Positions 33,851 to 36,832 of a DNA stretch of 36,832 nucleotides are shown in pieces. Source of the DNA: an uncultured Bacteroides sp. (GTDB lineage Bacteria; Bacteroidota; Bacteroidia; Bacteroidales; Bacteroidaceae). The notes under the pieces were generated by a model that saw nothing but the letters and a program-made list of their open reading frames with translations, did no database searches and was not told where the DNA came from. The position numbers were made by a program, and so were the translations under genes. The stretch lies in assembly GCA_947074205.1 (NCBI GenBank), contig CAMTOQ010000032.1, positions 1 through 36,832 on the forward strand, given 5' to 3'. Every line of letters starts with the position of its first letter. The first letter of the stretch is position 1.

Positions 33851-33923
33851 GCACTCTTAGCTCAGTTGGTAGAGCAACTGACTCTTAATCAGTGGGTCCA
33901 GAGTTCGAATCTCTGAGGGTGTA
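33851..33923 (+). tRNA. tRNA-Lys (anticodon CUU)
   Basis: A 73-base cloverleaf. The acceptor strands GCACTCT and AGGGTGT pair with two G-U pairs; the D-arm is GCTCAGTTGGTAGAGC. The anticodon stem ACTGA/TCAGT encloses CTCTTAA with anticodon CTT, and the T-arm is CAGAG-TTCGAAT-CTCTG. The discriminator base is A, and CCA is not encoded. A promoter lies upstream and a terminator downstream. Confidence 0.96.
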
Positions 33924-33930
33924 CTTTTAC

Positions 33931-33972
33931 AGCGCTAATAAGCTTATCAAATAGCTTGTTAGCGCTTTTTTT
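33931..33972 (+). terminator. Intrinsic terminator after tRNA-Lys
   Basis: AGCGCTAATAAGCT (33931-33944) pairs with AGCTTGTTAGCGCT (33953-33966) with one G-U pair and an eight-base loop; a T tract follows. Confidence 0.9.
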
Positions 33973-33986
33973 CAACTTTCTAACAC

Positions 33987-34031
33987 AAAAAAGACGTAGA
34001 GTTCCATGCAAGGAACATCTACGCCTTTTTT
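33987..34031. terminator. Bidirectional hairpin, terminator of the winged-helix gene
   Basis: An A-run plus CGTAGA and TTCC pair with GGAA, TCTACG and a T-run, with two internal mismatches. It lies just downstream of the minus-strand gene ending at 34050 and is symmetrical enough to work both ways. Confidence 0.75.
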
Positions 34032-34049
34032 GTATAGACCAAAAGTTGG

Positions 34050-34250
34050 TTAAACCAATCTTACGAAAACTTCACCTTCTACATCTTCTGTAGAGATCTT
34101 ATCTTCACGTAGCAACCAACCTAAGCCTAAAAATAGATCTTTGTCAACCAGTTTAGTCGCCTTTTTAATTTGCTTAGCAGTAAGACCATCTGTACCATCA
34201 ATAGCGATCCAGATTTTACCTGCCATTTCACCTGCTTTAGATTTTAACAT
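34050..34250 (-). CDS. Small winged helix-turn-helix protein (DUF2582 type)
   Basis: The 66-residue protein has a single winged-helix fold: an opening helix with AGKIWIAIDGTDGLTAKQIKK, a recognition-like helix near KDLFLGLGWLLREDK, and a wing strand EGEVFVRLV. This is the short DUF2582 winged-helix family common in Bacteroidota; targets are unknown. It is a single gene with a -7 box about 70 bases upstream and a hairpin downstream. Palindromes around its promoter may be binding sites for itself or another factor. Confidence 0.8.
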   Translation of the reverse strand: MLKSKAGEMAGKIWIAIDGTDGLTAKQIKKATKLVDKDLFLGLGWLLREDKISTEDVEGEVFVRLV

Positions 34251-34318
34251 TCTTCCAGATTTTAGTTAGACATTAAACATTATAATTCTTTTAATTAAAA
34301 AAGATTATTTAATATGTG

Positions 34319-34326
34319 CAAATATA
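34319..34326 (-). promoter_or_regulatory. -7 box for the winged-helix gene, flanked by inverted repeats
   Basis: The minus-strand octamer fits TAnnTTTG (CAAATATA on plus). AATATGT (34311-34317) and ACATATT (34327-34333) flank it, and CATGTT/AACATG at 34336-34351 lies in the -33 area. Confidence 0.5.
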
Positions 34327-34439
34327 ACATATTCTCATGTTATACAACATGCAAATAATAAAAAAACATCAATTTGATTCGAAAATTTTAATATTCAAAG
34401 CAAAATAACACTCATTACCACAATGATATAATAGTTATT

Positions 34440-34907
34440 TCATTTATTTTTGAGATAATTGAGCCAGATTGAAGCTGCCGACTCTACCATTTTTACACAA
34501 GGACGTTTACTATAATATTCCTCATCTCGCATTTCAGGAATATTTGTCACTACCGTCTTTGGCTTTAAACCCAACAATTCTCCACAGTTGATAGCTCCAT
34601 TCTGTTTGATGAATTCTTTAGCTAGTGTCTGCACCAGTTCATAGTTACGAGCCTTTCCATCTCTGTCTCCCCCATCTGTTGCACCAGTTTCTAGACCAGC
34701 AAGCATAAACAAACCGCACGCTGCTCCACAAGTTTCTCGCATACGCCCAATTCCTCCACCAAAAGAAGCGGCCATTTTAAATGCCTGCTCCGGAGTAAAG
34801 CCATACAAGTCTGCAAATGCACCCACTACAGCCTGCGAACAATTATATCCTTCCTTGAATAGCATTACTGCTGAAGTAACTCTATCATTTAATTCTTTAT
34901 CGTTCAT
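34440..34907 (-). CDS. C_GCAxxG_C_C family protein, probable redox or metal-binding role
   Basis: The 155-residue protein matches the cysteine-rich C_GCAxxG_C_C family: C23 in YNCSQAVVGAF, C60 and C64 in ETCGAACGLFM, C108 in INCGELLG, and a cysteine in KRPCVKMVE near the end. The glycine-rich FGGGIGRMR precedes the central cysteines. The biochemical role of this family is not established; the conserved cysteines suggest a metal or Fe-S site or redox work. It is divergent from the yjbQ remnant and shares with it a perfect inverted-repeat promoter region at 34909-34947. Confidence 0.85.
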   Translation of the reverse strand: MNDKELNDRVTSAVMLFKEGYNCSQAVVGAFADLYGFTPEQAFKMAASFGGGIGRMRETCGAACGLFMLAGLETGATDGGDRDGKARNYELVQTLAKEFIKQNGAINCGELLGLKPKTVVTNIPEMRDEEYYSKRPCVKMVESAASIWLNYLKNK

Positions 34908-34908
34908 A

Positions 34909-34947
34909 TTTTATAATTTATCTTTGCAACAAAGATAAATTATAAAA
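34909..34947. promoter_or_regulatory. Perfect 39-bp inverted repeat with divergent -7 boxes
   Basis: The arms TTTTATAATTTATCTTTG (34909-34926) and CAAAGATAAATTATAAAA (34930-34947) are exact reverse complements around CAA. TATCTTTG at 34919-34926 is a plus-strand -7 box, with TTTA 19 bases upstream (34896-34899). Its mirror at 34930-34937 is a minus-strand -7 box. Each lies close before its gene. Confidence 0.8.
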
Positions 34948-34962
34948 ACAATACTTCTTTAT

Positions 34963-35373
34963 ATGACTATAACTTTTAATATCAACTTGCGCCCTTATCC
35001 ACGCGGTTTTCATTTAGTAACCCAAGAAATTGTGAGTTAACTTTCCCATCTACCTAAGCATGGTCTTTTAGTTCTATTTATAAAACATACCTCAGCCGCT
35101 TTAACTATTAATGAAAATGCTGACCCAGACGTACGTTACGATTTCAATCAATTCTTTGATCGTTCAATTCCAGATAACACGACATACTTTACGCATACAG
35201 ACGAAGGTCCTGACGACATGAGCGCACACTTGAAAGCCTCATTACTAGGCTTCTCTGTCAGCATACCTATCTGCAACCACCGTCTAAATTTAGGAACTTG
35301 GCAAGGTATTTATCTTGGAGAGTTTAGAAATAATGGAGGGAGTCGACGCATTAGCGTTACAATTATAGAATAG
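34963..35373 (+). pseudogene. yjbQ: YjbQ/UPF0047 family gene broken by one in-frame stop
   Basis: Reading from the ATG at 34963 gives 136 codons before the TAG at 35371, interrupted only by TAA at codon 26 (35038-35040). Both sides are clear YjbQ: RPYPRGFHLVT before it, and FIKHTSAALTINENADPDVR, HTDEGPDDMSAHLKASLLG, LNLGTWQGIYLGE and GGSRR after it. The conserved histidines and aspartates are intact. A CAA glutamine codon at this point would restore the frame. The promoter is intact. Some YjbQ proteins have weak thiamine-phosphate synthase activity; the true role is unclear. It is either a recent nonsense mutation or a sequencing error. Its end overlaps the convergent NRAMP gene by 11 bases. 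Confidence 0.85.
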
Positions 35374-36625
35374 CAGTAATAAGAAGCCAAACATTAAGAA
35401 CAGTGACCGTAGCTGCAATAATATAAAGAATTGCAGTAGTGGAAAACTTGTTGACGTACTCCCCCATCACTTTCTTAGACGATGTAAGGCGCACCTGCAT
35501 AAAAACCGTAAAGGGAAGCTGAACACTAAGAAGCATCTGCGAAATAATCAATCCTCGGAAGGGATCGCCTATAAAAGCAATTAGGAGCAATGCTAAGAAG
35601 AGAGAAAGACATACTCCAAGCCGTGTGTGGTTATCTTTGATATTATATGATTCACCAAAAATCCCAGAAAAAATTGAACCAGCTGCCATTCCACTCGTGA
35701 TGGTAGAAGAAAAACCAGCTAACAAAAGAGCCACCGCAAATACAGCCCCCGCATTTTGTCCCAAAAGTGGATCTAATAAAGATTTAGCTTGCTGCAATTC
35801 TTCCACAGGGGTCTTAGTAACAAAGAAGGTCGTAGCGGCAAGAAGTATCATTGCGCTATTGATAGCCCAACCAACAATCATAGAAAAGAGCGTATCATAT
35901 AGCTCGTACTTCATAACCCGGCGTATAGATTGACTATCTTGCTTATTGTATTGATGGCTTTGAATGACTTCCGAGTGCAGAAAAAGGTTGTGAGGCATTA
36001 CAACAGCACCAATAACACTCATCACAATAAGCATACTACCTTCAGGGATAGTAGGTTTTACCCAACCTACAAATGCTTCGGGCCAAGAGATATCCACTAA
36101 AAATAGTTCGTAAACAAATGACAACCCGATTATTGAAACAAAAGCAATAATAAAACGTTCAATTCGCTTATAAGCATTAGTAAATAGTAGAATAGCAACC
36201 AAAATAGTCGAAAGAAGTGCACCCCAAATTATAGGAATATCAAACAACATTTCCAACGCAATTGCACTACCTAAGATTTCGGCCAAAGAGGTAGATACCG
36301 ATGCCATAACTGCCGATATTAACATCGGATGAGAAACCCGTTTCCGAGTATATTTTGTTATAGCTTCTGAAAGACACAAGCCGGTTGCAATGCCTAGATG
36401 AGCTACATTGTGCTGAAGAATTATAAGCATTATTGTAGAAAGGGTGACTACCCAAAGAAGAGAATAACCGTAAATTGAGCCGGCTGCAAAGTTGGATGCC
36501 CAGTTTCCTGGATCGATAAATCCCACCGTGACTAGCAGACCAGGGCCAATGTATCTCAAAAAATCCAACCCGCCTAAATACCTTTTATGATCCTTGCGAA
36601 ATAAATCTTTATAGAACAATTTCAT
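35363..36625 (-). CDS. mntH: NRAMP-family divalent metal transporter (MntH-like)
   Basis: The 420-residue protein has about eleven hydrophobic segments. The metal-binding motif DPGN is at residues 38-41 in the first helix and MPHN is in the sixth-helix region (GAVVMPHNLFLHSE); the methionine that favours transition metals over magnesium is kept. NRAMP proteins take up manganese or iron with protons. It has a -7 box about 80 bases upstream. Its 3' end overlaps the broken yjbQ gene tail to tail. No MntR or Fur box was identified. Confidence 0.93.
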   Translation of the reverse strand: MKLFYKDLFRKDHKRYLGGLDFLRYIGPGLLVTVGFIDPGNWASNFAAGSIYGYSLLWVVTLSTIMLIILQHNVAHLGIATGLCLSEAITKYTRKRVSHPMLISAVMASVSTSLAEILGSAIALEMLFDIPIIWGALLSTILVAILLFTNAYKRIERFIIAFVSIIGLSFVYELFLVDISWPEAFVGWVKPTIPEGSMLIVMSVIGAVVMPHNLFLHSEVIQSHQYNKQDSQSIRRVMKYELYDTLFSMIVGWAINSAMILLAATTFFVTKTPVEELQQAKSLLDPLLGQNAGAVFAVALLLAGFSSTITSGMAAGSIFSGIFGESYNIKDNHTRLGVCLSLFLALLLIAFIGDPFRGLIISQMLLSVQLPFTVFMQVRLTSSKKVMGEYVNKFSTTAILYIIAATVTVLNVWLLITAIL

Positions 36626-36705
36626 ATGAGTTACTATATAATATTAATTCTTAGTGTCTAACCGTGACAAAATCATCTTGTACAGCTAAAAACCACCCAA
36701 TCAAA

Positions 36706-36713
36706 CAAAAATA
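36706..36713 (-). promoter_or_regulatory. -7 box for the NRAMP gene
   Basis: The minus-strand octamer fits TAnnTTTG (CAAAAATA on the plus strand), about 80 bases before the ATG at 36625. Confidence 0.45.
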
Positions 36714-36746
36714 ATAATAATATTTGTAAATTGAGTTTTAATATTT

Positions 36747-36754
36747 TATATTTG
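36747..36754 (+). promoter_or_regulatory. -7 box for a gene beyond the contig end
   Basis: TATATTTG fits TAnnTTTG and points off the right end. Its gene is missing because the contig stops in adapter sequence. Confidence 0.4.
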
Positions 36755-36786
36755 CACATCAAGAGACTCTGGACAGCCCCTTATTT

Positions 36787-36832
36787 AGATCGGAAGAGCA
36801 CACGTCTGAACTCCAGTCACATTCAGAAATCT
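36787..36832 (+). other. Illumina TruSeq adapter sequence, assembly artefact
   Basis: From 36787 the bases read AGATCGGAAGAGCACACGTC and continue as the standard TruSeq read-1 adapter to 36820. ATTCAGAA at 36821-36828 is then in the index position (it equals the i7 index D705 as I remember it), and ATCT begins the constant region after the index. This is library adapter, not genome. Confidence 0.98.

Noticed and set aside
1..36832. CRISPR arrays, insertion sequences, integrases, toxin-antitoxin pairs or a defence system
   Set aside because: None seen: no regularly spaced repeats beyond the three 22-bp units, and no transposase, nuclease or Cas motifs in any plausible ORF.

Overview
The window reads as chromosomal DNA from a member of the Bacteroidota, most likely order Bacteroidales. 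Three things point there: the bamD / omega-like rpoZ / DUF4293 run at 31884-33588; many Bacteroides-type promoter boxes (TAnnTTTG, once with a well-spaced upstream TTTG); and lipoproteins of Bacteroidota style. Species cannot be resolved by eye. No insertion sequence, integrase, CRISPR array or rRNA is visible. The right end (36787-36832) is not biological: it matches an Illumina TruSeq adapter with an index, so the contig stops inside a read-through artefact.

Region 76-14317 is a block of genes all on the minus strand, devoted to nitrate respiration and its molybdenum cofactor. In transcription order it holds a Crp/Fnr-family regulator, a three-gene FecCD/BtuC-type ABC importer (lipoprotein, permease, ATPase), a TrmO-FmdE fusion protein, narK (nitrate/nitrite transporter), narG, narH, narJ and narI (membrane-bound, cytoplasm-facing nitrate reductase and its chaperone), a THEP1-like P-loop NTPase, mobA, and an HPP-family membrane protein. 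Spacings are tight from narK to the HPP gene. The importer may supply molybdate or tungstate and the HPP protein may move nitrite; both are inferences from context. Divergent from the regulator is a two-cluster ferredoxin-like gene (14433). The gap holds a perfect 14-bp palindrome placed as an activator site for the ferredoxin promoter.

Region 15519-24951 is mixed housekeeping and accessory content on both strands: a YqhD-type alcohol dehydrogenase, rlmD plus a RluA-type pseudouridine synthase (RNA modification), a secreted alpha/beta hydrolase, two tandem paralogous small lipoproteins of unknown function, a DUF4080-type radical SAM protein and a glycosyltransferase. Region 25044-27104 holds a very acidic protein with a 30-residue internal period and an AbgT-family transporter.

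Region 27517-31813 is an apparent operon of a Pst-like ABC transporter in the unusual order B-S-C-A, followed 13 bases later by an adenylyl-sulfate-type reductase (cysH). The ATPase signature and the predicted anion-binding residues differ from classical Pst, so sulfate or another oxyanion is a plausible substrate.

Region 31884-36625 carries DUF4293, rpoZ and bamD, tRNA-Lys(CUU), a small winged-helix protein, a C_GCAxxG_C_C protein, a YjbQ/UPF0047 gene broken by one in-frame stop, and an NRAMP metal transporter. The C_GCAxxG_C_C gene and the yjbQ remnant diverge from a perfect 39-bp inverted repeat that contains both of their -7 boxes.
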